Source: an uncultured Granulosicoccaceae bacterium
GTDB taxonomy: Bacteria; Pseudomonadota; Gammaproteobacteria; Granulosicoccales; Granulosicoccaceae
DNA: 64,000 bases
Assembly (NCBI GenBank): GCA_937951345.1
Contig: CALFCF010000007.1
Span: forward strand, 1 to 64,000
Direction of reading: 5' to 3'
The notes beneath the pieces were generated by a model. That model searched no databases. It was not told the DNA's origin and was given only the letters and a program-made list of their open reading frames with translations. Shown here piece after piece: positions 8,503-17,586 of this stretch (positions are counted from its first letter, which is position 1; each line of letters starts with the position of its first letter). The translations under genes and the position numbers were made by a program.

Positions 8503-8922
8503 ATGAACGAAGAGGCAGGTAATACAACGGCTGACGTGGCTGAAAAACTTGATAGTCGCAACTGTGCAGTCGTTGATTTGCAACACCTGACATCGCGGCT
8601 TATAGCGTTCAGGGATGCACGAAACTGGCGACAATTCCACACCCTTAAAAACCTGATTGTCTCATTAAACCTTGAAGCAGCTGAACTCATGGAGCTTACG
8701 CAATGGTCAACTGATGAACAGTTTGACACTGCTAGTACGAAAGCCGACGTCCAACAGCAAATCAGGGAGGAATGTGCTGACATCCTGAATTACCTGCTAT
8801 TGATCTCGGCACACTGCGACTTTGATCTGGCCGCGGCTGCAAACGAAAAAATTGATCACAATGAAACGCGCTATCCGGTGGAAAAATCCTTTGGGAAATC
8901 CACCAAGTACACACAATTGTGA
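8503..8922 (+). CDS. MazG-like nucleotide pyrophosphohydrolase (RS21-C6 type)
   Basis: A 139-aa all-alpha NTP pyrophosphohydrolase. The metal-binding EExxE...ExxD arrangement is visible as EAAELMELTQW (first helix) and EECADILNYLLL (second). Family members hydrolyse non-canonical or excess nucleoside triphosphates such as dCTP and protect DNA precursor pools. The ATG at 8503 has AAGGCAGG a few bases upstream; a TTG at 8488 is an alternative. It is divergent from the phosphodiesterase gene with about 36 bases between the starts, so the two promoters must overlap. The region after residue 110 (EKIDHNETRYPVEKS) fits the single-domain dCTPase-like subgroup. Confidence 0.85.
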   Translation: MNEEAGNTTADVAEKLDSRNCAVVDLQHLTSRLIAFRDARNWRQFHTLKNLIVSLNLEAAELMELTQWSTDEQFDTASTKADVQQQIREECADILNYLLLISAHCDFDLAAAANEKIDHNETRYPVEKSFGKSTKYTQL

Positions 8923-8947
8923 TTGCTTTTCTAAACGTTTGTTTGTC

Positions 8948-10141
8948 TCAGGCTTCCGACTGGTAGTGCTGCATCAATATTTCGGCGACTTCCGGGCGTG
9001 AGAATTCCGGTGGTGGAGCTTCACCTCTTGATAGCATTTCCCGCACAGCTGTACCCGAAAGTAATACAAAATCCTCTTTGGAGTGATCTGGTGCTTCACG
9101 CATCATCACGACACGATCAAGTTTTTTTGAATAGGCTGTGTGGTCGGCCATAAACATTTCTATTGCCAGCGCGCCAGCAGGAATTTTTTCGAATATGTCC
9201 TGAGCCTCGAACGGCTCATAGTAATCACCGACGCCGGCATGGTCGCGGCCGATAATAAAGTGTGTCGCTCCCATATTCTGCCGAAACACTGCGTGTAACA
9301 GTGCTTCACGCGGGCCGGCGTAGAGCATATCGAAGCCGTAGCCGGTAATCATTGCGGAATTGGCGGGGAAGTAGACGTCAATCATCTTACGGATGGCCGC
9401 ATCACGAACATCAGCTGGAATATCACCTGCTTTTAATTTACCCAGTAGCATATGAATGACCAGCCCGTCGGCATCGAGGCGCTCCATGGCCATTCTGCAG
9501 AGCTCTTCGTGGGCGCGGTGCATGGGATTACGCGTCTGGAACGCGACAATTCGTTGCCAGCCACGCTTGGCAATCTCATCGCGAATTTCTACGGCGGTGC
9601 GAAAGGTATCGGGAAACTCGGCGCGGAAGTAACTGAAGTTCAGTACATCGATCTTTCCTGCAACAACAATATTGCCCTGACTCAAAAAAGCTTCGGCGCC
9701 GGGATGTTTCGGATCAGTCGTACCGAATACCTGCTCGCAGAGTGTGTTGAGTTCATTGTCGTCAAGCTGTTCAATACTGTCGACAGTTTGTACGGCCAGC
9801 ACCGGTTGTCCGTCGACGTTCGGGTCGCGCAAAGCCAGTTTTTCTCCCACCGTGATCTCGGGTTTCTCGGTTAGTAAATTCAACACCGGCGTTGGCCAGA
9901 ACGTACCGGAACCCAGCTTCATGTCCTTGCCGACTGAAAGTGCGTCAGCCTTGTTCATATAGCCTGTCAGCGGAGTGAAATAGCCGGCACCGAGCATCAC
10001 CGCATTGGCGGCAGTTGCCGAGCTTACAACTACCGACGGCAGCGTCTCGGCTTGCTTTTGCAGCTGTTCGCGGGCGGCAGCGTCATCGAGGTAACACGGT
10101 GTCAGAGTGTTCGAGCCGTGCGGGGTAATCATTTTGGTCAT
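8948..10141 (-). CDS. sat: Sulfate adenylyltransferase, Sat type
   Basis: ATP sulfurylase (397 aa) interconverting sulfate plus ATP with adenylyl sulfate plus pyrophosphate. Signature motifs are AFQTRNPMHRAHEEL (the QxRNxxHxxH nucleotide site) and GRDHAGVGDYYEPFEAQ. No APS-kinase domain is fused and no cysD/cysN partner is nearby, so this is the stand-alone homo-oligomeric form found in sulfur oxidisers, sulfate reducers and some assimilatory bacteria. No aprAB or dsr genes are visible, so the direction used in the cell cannot be judged. An ATG three codons in (MITPHG) is the more usual family start. Confidence 0.93.
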   Translation of the reverse strand: MTKMITPHGSNTLTPCYLDDAAAREQLQKQAETLPSVVVSSATAANAVMLGAGYFTPLTGYMNKADALSVGKDMKLGSGTFWPTPVLNLLTEKPEITVGEKLALRDPNVDGQPVLAVQTVDSIEQLDDNELNTLCEQVFGTTDPKHPGAEAFLSQGNIVVAGKIDVLNFSYFRAEFPDTFRTAVEIRDEIAKRGWQRIVAFQTRNPMHRAHEELCRMAMERLDADGLVIHMLLGKLKAGDIPADVRDAAIRKMIDVYFPANSAMITGYGFDMLYAGPREALLHAVFRQNMGATHFIIGRDHAGVGDYYEPFEAQDIFEKIPAGALAIEMFMADHTAYSKKLDRVVMMREAPDHSKEDFVLLSGTAVREMLSRGEAPPPEFSRPEVAEILMQHYQSEA

Positions 10142-10328
10142 GTCTGAATTAGAAAAATGCCATCAAGGCAAGCTGGATAAACGGGTGTTGCAGGTGTCAT
10201 ATGGGTATTCTACCGCGTTGTTCCTGAGACTTCAGGTAATGCCCGTACGCGTTTAGACACCCGGTTGTATCGTTGTAAACTACACGCTGTTGACCGCCGG
10301 AACAATGCCGCAGATCGTTTAGGACGTT

Positions 10329-11189
10329 ATGACAAAAAAAACACTGTTTTCGACCGATAATACTGCCTTGATCACAGGCGCAGCGCTCGGTATCGGGCGT
10401 TCAGCCGCTGCCTACTGTGCCGGTCAGGGTATGCACGTCTGCCTGGTCGATATATTGGGTGACGATCTTGAAAAAGCCGCCCGCGAGGCGCGTGAAGCCG
10501 CGAACCAGGCAGGGCATACCGAAAACAAAATACTGCCTGTCCCACTGGATATTGCTGATCAGAGCGCTTGGCAGGCGTTGCACCAGCAGCTCGAGCAGGA
10601 GTTCGGCACGCTCAATTTGTTGATGAACAACGCGGTTACCCGCATCGGCAGAGGATTTGATGCATCGCGTGACCAATGGCGCCAGGCCTTTGAAACCAAT
10701 TTCTGGAGTATCGTTACAGCCGTCGATTTGTTTCTACCGCAGTTGCGTAAAGCCAACGGTAAATCCGCTATTGTTAACGTCGGATCAAAACAGGGTATTA
10801 CCAATCCTCCGGGTCACCCGATCTACAACATCGCCAAGTCTGCGATAAAGACGTATTCAGAACAGCTTGAACATGCTTTGCGTACTGAAGAAGAAGGTAC
10901 TGCCACACAGTCGGTCACCACGCACTTGCTGGTGCCGGGCTGGACAACGACCGGTCGTGCGGAACATAAGCCGGGTGCCTGGTTGCCAGCTCAGGTTGTA
11001 GAGCGCATGGTGCAGGCAGTTGATAACGGTGATTTTTACATTATCTGCCCGGACGGTGAAGTCAGTGAGTCAATGGATAAAAAACGTATTCAGTGGGGTG
11101 CAGGAGATATAACTGACAACCGTCCACCACTGTCACGATGGCATCAGGACTTCAAAAGCGTTGCGTCAGTCACGTGTGACCGCGACTAG
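10329..11189 (+). CDS. Short-chain dehydrogenase/reductase family protein
   Basis: A 286-aa NAD(P)-dependent oxidoreductase. The cofactor motif TGAALGIG occurs near residue 18, MNNAV (the NNAG variant) mid-protein, and the catalytic Ser and YxxxK appear as NVGSKQG and IYNIAK. An AGGACGTT site precedes the ATG. The C-terminal 60 residues are longer than usual and include a DGEVSESMDKKRIQWGAGD stretch seen in SDRs of unknown substrate. It overlaps by 20 bases, tail to tail, with the hydrolase gene on the other strand. Substrate unknown. Confidence 0.85.
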   Translation: MTKKTLFSTDNTALITGAALGIGRSAAAYCAGQGMHVCLVDILGDDLEKAAREAREAANQAGHTENKILPVPLDIADQSAWQALHQQLEQEFGTLNLLMNNAVTRIGRGFDASRDQWRQAFETNFWSIVTAVDLFLPQLRKANGKSAIVNVGSKQGITNPPGHPIYNIAKSAIKTYSEQLEHALRTEEEGTATQSVTTHLLVPGWTTTGRAEHKPGAWLPAQVVERMVQAVDNGDFYIICPDGEVSESMDKKRIQWGAGDITDNRPPLSRWHQDFKSVASVTCDRD

Positions 11190-12129
11190 CAATCCATTTA
11201 ACAATCAATTCGCAAACACGCGGGTCAATGTCGGATTCAGTCAGTTCGCGATAGCGAAACGTGGATGGCGATTCTTCGTCGAAGCGTAAAATATGCGTCA
11301 GATCATCGAGCACATGGGCCTCAACAGGTGCGTTGATTAATGACGCGATGCGTTTGGCATCCTCCGGCGAACATTGCAGGTCTTTACTACCACCAATAGA
11401 CAATGTCGGAATGTTGACTTTGCTGTGTTCCTCCAGCGGGTCTATATCCATATGATCGCGCAGCCACTTGGCATTGACCGGCGTACGCTTTACCTTGATT
11501 ACAGGGTCCTTCGATCGCTTAACACGTTTCATGATTTTTTGCTGTTTCGCCACTTGATCTCCGCTGACGAATAAAAACAATTTGATCATCAGCCCTTTGA
11601 AACCGGTTCGTGCTTTTAGCTCTGCAACCGTACTGACTATCTGTTGTTCGATGATCTTCTCGAGTCGATCAAGAAACGGATTGATCAGAATCTGGCTGTC
11701 AATATCATGCCCTTCGTTGGCAAGCATTGATGCCATCAGTGTGCCTTCACTATGGCCCAGCAGTAGAACGGGTATGTTTGAAGCTTCGGGCCACTGTTGC
11801 AGCGCTTTAAGTGCTTCGCGTGCGTCATTCAGCAGATCGAAATAGCCGGTTTCAAGGTAATTACCATCACTTTCACCACAGCCGCGTTTGTCGTAGCGAT
11901 AACTGGCGATATTGTTTTCAGCCAGTGTTTGCCCGATAGCGTTGAAAATATTCAACTGCAAGCGCAAGCCGTTACCATTGCGATCAAGGTCTCCGCTACC
12001 GGACAGCATCAGAACGATTGCATCCGGCGTTTTCGAACCCTCTTTTTCGGGCAGACACAGGGTTCCCCGCAATACAAGATCGTCGCTTTTGAGTGTTCTT
12101 TCGGATTCTGAAAAAGCTGGCTTTGTCAT
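11170..12129 (-). CDS. Alpha/beta hydrolase family protein
   Basis: A 319-aa serine hydrolase. The nucleophile elbow is GHSEG, preceded by a YRYDKRGCGESDG oxyanion-side loop. The acid is probably the Asp in GGSKDLQCSPEDA and the His is in DLTHIL. The N-terminal LVLRGTLCLPEKEG strand resembles the YitM/BAAT-like and S9-peptidase-type hydrolases. There is no signal peptide. It is likely an esterase or peptidase-like enzyme with unknown substrate. Its 3' end overlaps the convergent SDR gene, and its 5' end faces another SDR gene across about 100 bases. Confidence 0.82.
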   Translation of the reverse strand: MTKPAFSESERTLKSDDLVLRGTLCLPEKEGSKTPDAIVLMLSGSGDLDRNGNGLRLQLNIFNAIGQTLAENNIASYRYDKRGCGESDGNYLETGYFDLLNDAREALKALQQWPEASNIPVLLLGHSEGTLMASMLANEGHDIDSQILINPFLDRLEKIIEQQIVSTVAELKARTGFKGLMIKLFLFVSGDQVAKQQKIMKRVKRSKDPVIKVKRTPVNAKWLRDHMDIDPLEEHSKVNIPTLSIGGSKDLQCSPEDAKRIASLINAPVEAHVLDDLTHILRFDEESPSTFRYRELTESDIDPRVCELIVKWIASRGHT

Positions 12130-12233
12130 AGGTTTTTTTTGTCAACTCAGGACGATCATGAGGTACGCACGGAGTTATTTGATTTGCTAAGGTATGCAGG
12201 TATAAATATAACATTCACACGCAGGTTAATGAC

Positions 12234-12995
12234 ATGACTGGGAAAGTGGCAATCGTAACCGGTGCAGCCCGTGGAATAGGGCTTGCGACAACCAAAAACT
12301 TCTGTGCCGATGGCTGGTCAGTGGCTATGGTGGACAACGACGAGCCGGAATTGCAAACCGCCTCTGAAGAGGTGGGTAGCAGTGGCGACGTAATCGCATT
12401 GCCCTACGATGTGTCAGTACCAGAGCAGGTCGATCGCATTTTTAAGTCGGTCAGTGACCAATGGGGACGGGTGGACGCATTGGTTAACAATGCGGGCGTG
12501 GCTGACTTTAGACCGCTGCAGGACACCGGCTTCGATACCTGGCGGCGCGTATTTGCGAATAACCTTGATGCGGTCTTTCTGTGTTCACAGGCAGCGACTC
12601 CGTGGCTTGCAAAATCTGCGGGTGCGATTGTCAACATCGCATCGATATCCGGATTACGTGCCAGTACATTGCGTGTGGCTTACGGCACGTCGAAAGCTGC
12701 CGTTATGCATTTAACGAAACAGCAGGCTGCGGAACTTGGCGAGCACAATATACGTGTCAACTGTATTGCACCGGGTCCGGTTAAGACCAAACTGTCGATG
12801 GCGGTTCATTCAGAGGAAATCATCAACGCCTACCATGACGCGATTCCGTTGAATCGTTATGGCAGCGAGCAGGAAATTGCCAACGTAATCTGCTTTCTGT
12901 GCTCTGAGAAGGCGTCTTATGTTTCCGGGCAGATCGTTGCTGTTGACGGTGGGTTTGAGTCTACCGGAATAGGTTTACCTGCATTACGTGGTTAG
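12234..12995 (+). CDS. SDR family oxidoreductase, FabG-like
   Basis: A 253-aa classical SDR with TGAARGIG at residues 9-16, LVNNAGVADF, the catalytic Ser in NIASISG and YGTSK, then IRVNCIAPGPVKT and the C-terminal SYVSGQIVAVDGGF. This is the full set for 3-oxoacyl-ACP reductase-like or sugar/alcohol dehydrogenase SDRs using NAD(H) or NADP(H). The Asp after the second strand (VDND) favours NAD(H). AGGTTAATGAC precedes the ATG. No acyl-carrier-protein genes are nearby, so a catabolic dehydrogenase is at least as likely as fatty acid synthesis. Confidence 0.87.
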   Translation: MTGKVAIVTGAARGIGLATTKNFCADGWSVAMVDNDEPELQTASEEVGSSGDVIALPYDVSVPEQVDRIFKSVSDQWGRVDALVNNAGVADFRPLQDTGFDTWRRVFANNLDAVFLCSQAATPWLAKSAGAIVNIASISGLRASTLRVAYGTSKAAVMHLTKQQAAELGEHNIRVNCIAPGPVKTKLSMAVHSEEIINAYHDAIPLNRYGSEQEIANVICFLCSEKASYVSGQIVAVDGGFESTGIGLPALRG

Positions 12996-13026
12996 CACGG
13001 AAAGCAAAACAGTGGTTGGCCGGTTG

Positions 13027-13422
13027 TTACTCTTCAGGGACTTTTACTGTCACTTCAAAAGACGCGTACCATTTGGCGAGTGCTTTGATTTGCTCATCGC
13101 TCAGCGCCTGTGCGATTAACGACATACGCCTGTCCTGCCGTGTACCGTCTTTATATTCACCCATGGATTTTTCAAGATAAAGGGCAGGTTGGCCGGCGAG
13201 GTTAGGGGCTATAGGGTCTTTGGATAAACCGTCCCTTCCATGGCATACCGAACATTGCAGTGCCAGTTTTTTACCGCTGAGTTCTTCACCGATATCTTCC
13301 GCTGTCTCTCCACTGCCGCCGGCATCGGTATCGTCGGTGTCTGATGCGTGTAGCTGACTGAACGCGATCGTCAGTGCACAAACAATGGTAGTGCAGGTAG
13401 TGATGGCTGTGTAACGTAGCAT
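13027..13422 (-). CDS. Periplasmic class I cytochrome c
   Basis: A 131-aa exported mono-heme cytochrome. It has a signal peptide ending near residue 26 (QLHA-SDT), an acidic linker, then CSVCHGRDG as the heme site, PNLAGQPALYLEKSM, and a distal Met in RRMSLIAQALSD. This is the cytochrome c4/c553-like single-domain form. GGAAGGG lies 5 bases before the ATG. It follows a PQQ-type dehydrogenase gene on the same strand after 222 bases, so it may be the electron acceptor for that enzyme. Confidence 0.87.
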   Translation of the reverse strand: MLRYTAITTCTTIVCALTIAFSQLHASDTDDTDAGGSGETAEDIGEELSGKKLALQCSVCHGRDGLSKDPIAPNLAGQPALYLEKSMGEYKDGTRQDRRMSLIAQALSDEQIKALAKWYASFEVTVKVPEE

Positions 13423-13563
13423 TGACCCTTCCTGTTGGTTTTTTTGTTAAAGGCCTGGCGCACTTTTCTGCAAGCAATTAAAGCGTTGCAATCGGTACTT
13501 TTTTGTTTAGGAAAATTTAGGTGTTTACTTGTTGCGGGTTTGTGGAGGTGCGTTACACCCCGA

Positions 13564-13608
13564 CCATTGTTCTTTCGGTATCAGAAAAACATACAAAAAG
13601 AACAACGG
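13564..13608. other. Inverted repeat between cytochrome c and dehydrogenase genes
   Basis: CCATTGTTCTTT and AAAGAACAACGG form a 12-base stem (one mismatch) around a 21-base loop. It follows the dehydrogenase stop codon by about 40 bases on the minus strand and might attenuate or process the transcript. There is no T-run after the stem, so a standard terminator is not supported. Confidence 0.35.
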
Positions 13609-13644
13609 CCGAGTGTGTCGTTGCAGCCGGGTTAGTCGATTTAC

Positions 13645-14883
13645 TTAACCTTCTTCGTAGGAAATACGATATATCGCACCGGCAAAATCATCAGAGACCA
13701 GTAACGATCCGTCTTTCATTTGCGCTATATCGACGGGTCGACCATCGTAGATACCATCATCGTTCAACCAGCCTTCAGCAAATGGTTCAGTGGTGGCGTT
13801 ACCTTCGTCGTCGATAAAGGTCACCATCACGCGTGCACCGATTGGAGTGGTGCGATTCCATGAGCCGTGTTGCGCCGAGAAGATCGCGTTTTTGTACTTG
13901 GACGGAAACATCTTACCGGAGTAGAACGTCATGCCAAGATCCGCAGCATGCGCCACTGTCTCAACTGCGGGCATCACGACATCAACCGGTACGTCCTGAT
14001 CGGCATACTCGTTGGTTCGCACCGTTCCGCCACCGTAGTAAGGATGGCCAAAGTGTTGACCTGCAGCAGTCTGACGATTGATTTCACCCGGCGGTGTGTC
14101 GTCACCCATACCGTCAACCTGATTATCGGTCCACCAGAGTTCGCCGGTCTCAGGATGGAAGTCATGACCGACTGAATTACGAACACCGTAGGTAAAGACT
14201 TCGCGATCACTGCCATCGCGATTCATGCGAATAATGCCGCCGATTCCGACTTCATCGTATAACGCAATTTTTTCTTCAGGCACTACGTTGAACGGTTGGC
14301 CAAGTGATATGTAGAGTTTGTCGTCAGGACCAACCCGTACGACACGTGCCGTGTGGTTGTAGCTTTCTTCTTCAACCGGTATCAATTCACCCTGCGGTAC
14401 AACGGGAATTGCCACAACGTCCGGGCTTTCCTGAAAAAATTCAGCTGCGGGAAACATCAACATACGATTACGTTCGGCGATATACAAAAATCCGTCTTTA
14501 GTAAATGCCGGACCATTCGGAACATCAAATTCAAGTGAAGGTGCAAAGTCTTTGACTTCATCTGCAACGTAGTCGCGGTCACGGTCCATAACCGTCCAGA
14601 CTTTTGATTTTTTTGTGCCGACAAACAAGACAGTTCCCTGCGGTGCCATTGCCATATGACGTGCATCAGGCACTTGCGCATAGAGTTCTATTTTGAACCC
14701 TTCAGGCATAGTAATACCAGCTAGTACTTCGCGTATTGAATCCGCGCCGGCACCGCCTTGATCTACAACTGTGTGTGCTTTCGTACCGGTGACCTTGAAC
14801 GATGAAAGCTTATCAAGGTTACTTGCGTAGGCTGACGAAGACAGTACGAACGTAACTGCCAGTGATGTAGCAAGTTTTTTCAT
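13645..14883 (-). CDS. PQQ-dependent sugar dehydrogenase-like (sorbosone dehydrogenase family) protein
   Basis: A 412-aa exported beta-propeller oxidoreductase. The signal peptide is MKKLATSLAVTFVLSSSAYA. Blades include ARHMAMAPQGTVLFVG, TKDGFLYIAERNR, YISLGQPFNV, TYGVRNSVGHDFHPETGELW and SAQHGSWNR, as in the L-sorbosone dehydrogenase/soluble glucose dehydrogenase family, where PQQ and calcium bind the propeller centre. GGAGG lies 7 bases before the ATG at 14883; an upstream frame to 14970 lacks a signal sequence. A cytochrome c gene follows. The sugar or aldehyde substrate is unknown. Confidence 0.85.
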   Translation of the reverse strand: MKKLATSLAVTFVLSSSAYASNLDKLSSFKVTGTKAHTVVDQGGAGADSIREVLAGITMPEGFKIELYAQVPDARHMAMAPQGTVLFVGTKKSKVWTVMDRDRDYVADEVKDFAPSLEFDVPNGPAFTKDGFLYIAERNRMLMFPAAEFFQESPDVVAIPVVPQGELIPVEEESYNHTARVVRVGPDDKLYISLGQPFNVVPEEKIALYDEVGIGGIIRMNRDGSDREVFTYGVRNSVGHDFHPETGELWWTDNQVDGMGDDTPPGEINRQTAAGQHFGHPYYGGGTVRTNEYADQDVPVDVVMPAVETVAHAADLGMTFYSGKMFPSKYKNAIFSAQHGSWNRTTPIGARVMVTFIDDEGNATTEPFAEGWLNDDGIYDGRPVDIAQMKDGSLLVSDDFAGAIYRISYEEG

Positions 14884-15377
14884 GTGTATCCTCCATACAT
14901 GGTTTAGCGGGCTTAAACGGGCCTGCTTTTCTTCTTTAACGCGATCCTGTAACGGGTAGTCGGGCAGCAATTGCTAAATAGCGATGTTGCTAAATAGCGA
15001 TGTTGCTAAAGGTGCATTGGCTACCCGCCAAATTCGTTTTGCAATTGTCCGTCAGGCGATTGCACCTGCTGCGTTTGAAACTGCTCGGTCAACTGTATCA
15101 TGCTCAAGGGCAACGGGGGATTTTCAGTGCGTCGGCCAGACATTTGGCCAGGCAGATCGACTTCGCTTGATACCTTCTTCGCTTGACTGACCGCGGCATT
15201 GCGGCGCAAAAGGTAATTGAATTCGTTAAAAATCACGCAGATAGATGGCATTGTTGTTGAACTCTATCGGTAATACATACTCTCAGCGGTATGCCTGCTC
15301 TTTTGCATCGAATATTGACCTTTTATCACTGTGCGGTATCGCGTGGTAATGTATTGCCACGCAGGTCACTTTTTTCG
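14884..15377. other. Intergenic region; no convincing gene
   Basis: About 490 bases between divergent genes. It holds the 16-base tandem repeat listed separately. Small open frames exist on both strands (for example 15021-15251 minus) but none has a convincing ribosome site or recognisable product. Confidence 0.45.
14971..15010. repeat. 16-base tandem repeat, 2.5 copies
   Basis: The unit TTGCTAAATAGCGATG is repeated exactly twice and then half again (TTGCTAAA). It lies about 90-130 bases upstream of the PQQ-type dehydrogenase start, a position that could affect promoter spacing or bind a regulator in tandem. Confidence 0.85.
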
Positions 15378-16196
15378 ATGCTGTGCCTGCGCTCGGTGGA
15401 ATCGATTTGTCGATTCGGGGACCTTCTGTTTTCGTTTTGGCGTGTGTTGCTATTGGCCGGATGCGTAACTGTGCTTACTGCCTGCGGGAACTCGTTAATA
15501 CAAAACACACAATCAACCGAATATGAACCGGTTGTTGAATCAGACACTAGTCCAGAACCGGCTCAGCCGATTGCAGTTGAGTTTACTGAAGCTGAATTAC
15601 TTCAATGGGAAGAGCGGAGTTTTGCCGGTCATACGCAATACACCGCGATAATCGAAGATGACCGCTCCGCACTGAAAGCGACGACTAACGCGACAGCATC
15701 GCTATTGTTTCGCCGCCAGCGTGTAGATTTGACAGCGACCCCGACGCTTGAATGGAGCTGGAAGATCAGCGACATTTTTGCAAATGCAACCGGGTCGACC
15801 ATCGGCGATAACGCTCACGAAAGAACCCGATCGGGTGATGATTTCCCGGCACGCATTTATGTTGTTTATCAGCCGGGTATTCTGCCTTCAGAAGCGCGTG
15901 CGATTAACTACGTGTGGTCCAGCCGCGAGCCGGTTGGTGAACACTGGCCCAATCCTTTTCAAGCCAATGCCAAAATGCTGGTAGTCGAATCCGGTGCAGA
16001 GCGTATTGGACAATGGATAACCATTACACGCGATGTACGGGATGATTTCAAACGCCTGCACGGTATCGACGCTGATACATTGCACGGCTTCGCTGTGATG
16101 GTTGATGGTGATAACACCGGTAGCGTAACCACCAGTTGGTTCGACTATCTTAAGTTTACCAACGGCGTGACCGGGAATACCGCCGCACTGCAATAA
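15378..16196 (+). CDS. DUF3047 family lipoprotein
   Basis: A 272-aa predicted lipoprotein. The N-terminal hydrophobic stretch ends in VLTAC, a lipobox with Cys about 37 residues in. The rest matches my memory of the DUF3047 fold: LEWSWKISDIF, then DDFPARIYVVY, NYVWSS and a C-terminal VDGDNTGSVTTSWFDYLKF strand. DUF3047 is a beta-rich family of unknown function, often exported. The start at 15378 is a compromise; the frame is open from 15291, and neither start has a strong ribosome site. Its 3' end overlaps the convergent GlyGly-CTERM gene by 41 bases. Confidence 0.75.
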   Translation: MLCLRSVESICRFGDLLFSFWRVLLLAGCVTVLTACGNSLIQNTQSTEYEPVVESDTSPEPAQPIAVEFTEAELLQWEERSFAGHTQYTAIIEDDRSALKATTNATASLLFRRQRVDLTATPTLEWSWKISDIFANATGSTIGDNAHERTRSGDDFPARIYVVYQPGILPSEARAINYVWSSREPVGEHWPNPFQANAKMLVVESGAERIGQWITITRDVRDDFKRLHGIDADTLHGFAVMVDGDNTGSVTTSWFDYLKFTNGVTGNTAALQ

Positions 16197-17352
16197 CCGA
16201 TATCAGGTGCAGCAACAGTAACGCACCTGAAAGCATCGACAAGCTGCCACCGCCTCCTGAGTTTGATGTGTCTGCTGTATCAGACGTTGCACTATTGCCT
16301 GCAGCTGTAGCGGTGGACGCTGTAGTTGCCGCTGTTGCAAACGGATTATCGGTCGTTGCCTGAGCTGCTGTCATCGTTGTCGGATCATTCGTTGTTTCAT
16401 CCGCTGTAACGTTTGTGTCAGAAGCTTCTGTAAAATCAGTAGCTGTTACTTCTTCTTCCACTGCGTTTTCAATTGTTGTTACAGTAACGCTTTGTGTAGC
16501 GCTGTTGTTACCGCTCTCCGGATCAGCCTGATCCGCAGTTGCATACAACGTTAGTGTTGCACTACCCGGCGAAAGTGCGGTGACATCAACCGCCAAATCA
16601 ACTGTCTCACCACCAGCGAGCTCCGTCACTACAGCCCCGTTGGACAGTTCTGTTGAAATTCCGTCGGTAGCGCTTAGTTGTAGATTGATATTTGTTGCAA
16701 CGACATCAGTGGTTAAATTGCTGAGAGTGAACGGGACACTTTGGGTTGCGCCGGATTCTATTTCAACAGATACAGTGCTTGCTTCAACCTGTAGATCAGC
16801 AGTTTCCGCCACAGCTGTCGTACCGTCATCCAGTGTTAGTGTCAGTGAACGCCAGCGTCCACGGGCAAAGGCGTATTCACCGTTTTCCGGGATCAAACCA
16901 TTTGACAAAGCGCTGGATTCGACTGCGATTTCATCACCTGCGTTCAAGCCTATATCGTCGAATGTGTGGAATTGCTCGCCCCAGTCAACGTCGACACGTG
17001 TATTGAACGCCGAACCGGCTAAAACCCCGTTAATCAGAAAACGAAACTCTCCTTCGCCGTCAATTTCGCCAAGCGCGGTGATGGTTACGTCATACGTACC
17101 TGAAGCGCCGTTGAATGTTGTTACCGCGCGTGCATATTTATCACGATACTCAACGTTTGCGGCATTAATAGCCAGCACGTTCCGTTCACCGACGGTATCG
17201 ATGTAATAAGGTACTTCACCGGATGTCAGGTCGGGGAAATCGGTGATGGCCTGCAGTTCGATAGATTGTGCCGACGCTGCCGGGTGGACGCTGAAAATCG
17301 CCCAGGCGACAACAATTTTAAACAGCCATGTTCGCAATTTGTGATTCAACAT
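16156..17352 (-). CDS. Exported protein with CARDB-like domain and GlyGly-CTERM sorting signal
   Basis: A 398-aa surface-protein candidate. It has a signal peptide (HPAASAQ), an N-terminal domain of about 160 residues of unknown family, then an adhesion-type beta-sandwich similar to CARDB domains (VPFTLSNLTTDVVATNINL). A Thr/Ala-rich linker leads to a C-terminal tail SGGGGSLSML, a hydrophobic helix and a basic RRYSRSRRW end. That tail is the GlyGly-CTERM arrangement that rhombosortase recognises in Gammaproteobacteria. The start at 17352 gives a clean signal peptide; the frame extends to 17415. The N-terminal domain may bind carbohydrate, but I see no proof. Confidence 0.72.
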   Translation of the reverse strand: MLNHKLRTWLFKIVVAWAIFSVHPAASAQSIELQAITDFPDLTSGEVPYYIDTVGERNVLAINAANVEYRDKYARAVTTFNGASGTYDVTITALGEIDGEGEFRFLINGVLAGSAFNTRVDVDWGEQFHTFDDIGLNAGDEIAVESSALSNGLIPENGEYAFARGRWRSLTLTLDDGTTAVAETADLQVEASTVSVEIESGATQSVPFTLSNLTTDVVATNINLQLSATDGISTELSNGAVVTELAGGETVDLAVDVTALSPGSATLTLYATADQADPESGNNSATQSVTVTTIENAVEEEVTATDFTEASDTNVTADETTNDPTTMTAAQATTDNPFATAATTASTATAAGNSATSDTADTSNSGGGGSLSMLSGALLLLHLISVIAVRRYSRSRRW

Positions 17353-17586
17353 GTTAGCCGTAAGACGCCCCCAGGTAGAAAAACGGAAAGATCTACTATG
17401 GGGATTCGTCCGCATGCTGCTGCGCTTTAGCGCGTATTGGGTGGTTCTGTGTAGCGTGAACCTGTGCTTTGTTGAGGTTGCTGGATTTGTGATGCAGGGG
17501 GCAGATTCTGCAGGTGCTTAAACGTCAGAGCCGTTAACAGTTGTATCGCTAAGGAACGGCTGGAGGGCTGGCTGGAATTTGAGTGA

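Noticed and set aside
15021-15251. A 76-aa minus-strand frame in the gap before the DUF3047 gene
   Set aside because: No ribosome site, no recognisable motif; the region is better described as intergenic.
16580-17206. A 208-aa open frame on the plus strand, rich in Ser and Thr
   Set aside because: It lies wholly antisense to the GlyGly-CTERM gene, whose protein has a signal peptide, domain and sorting tail. The antisense frame has no recognisable features.
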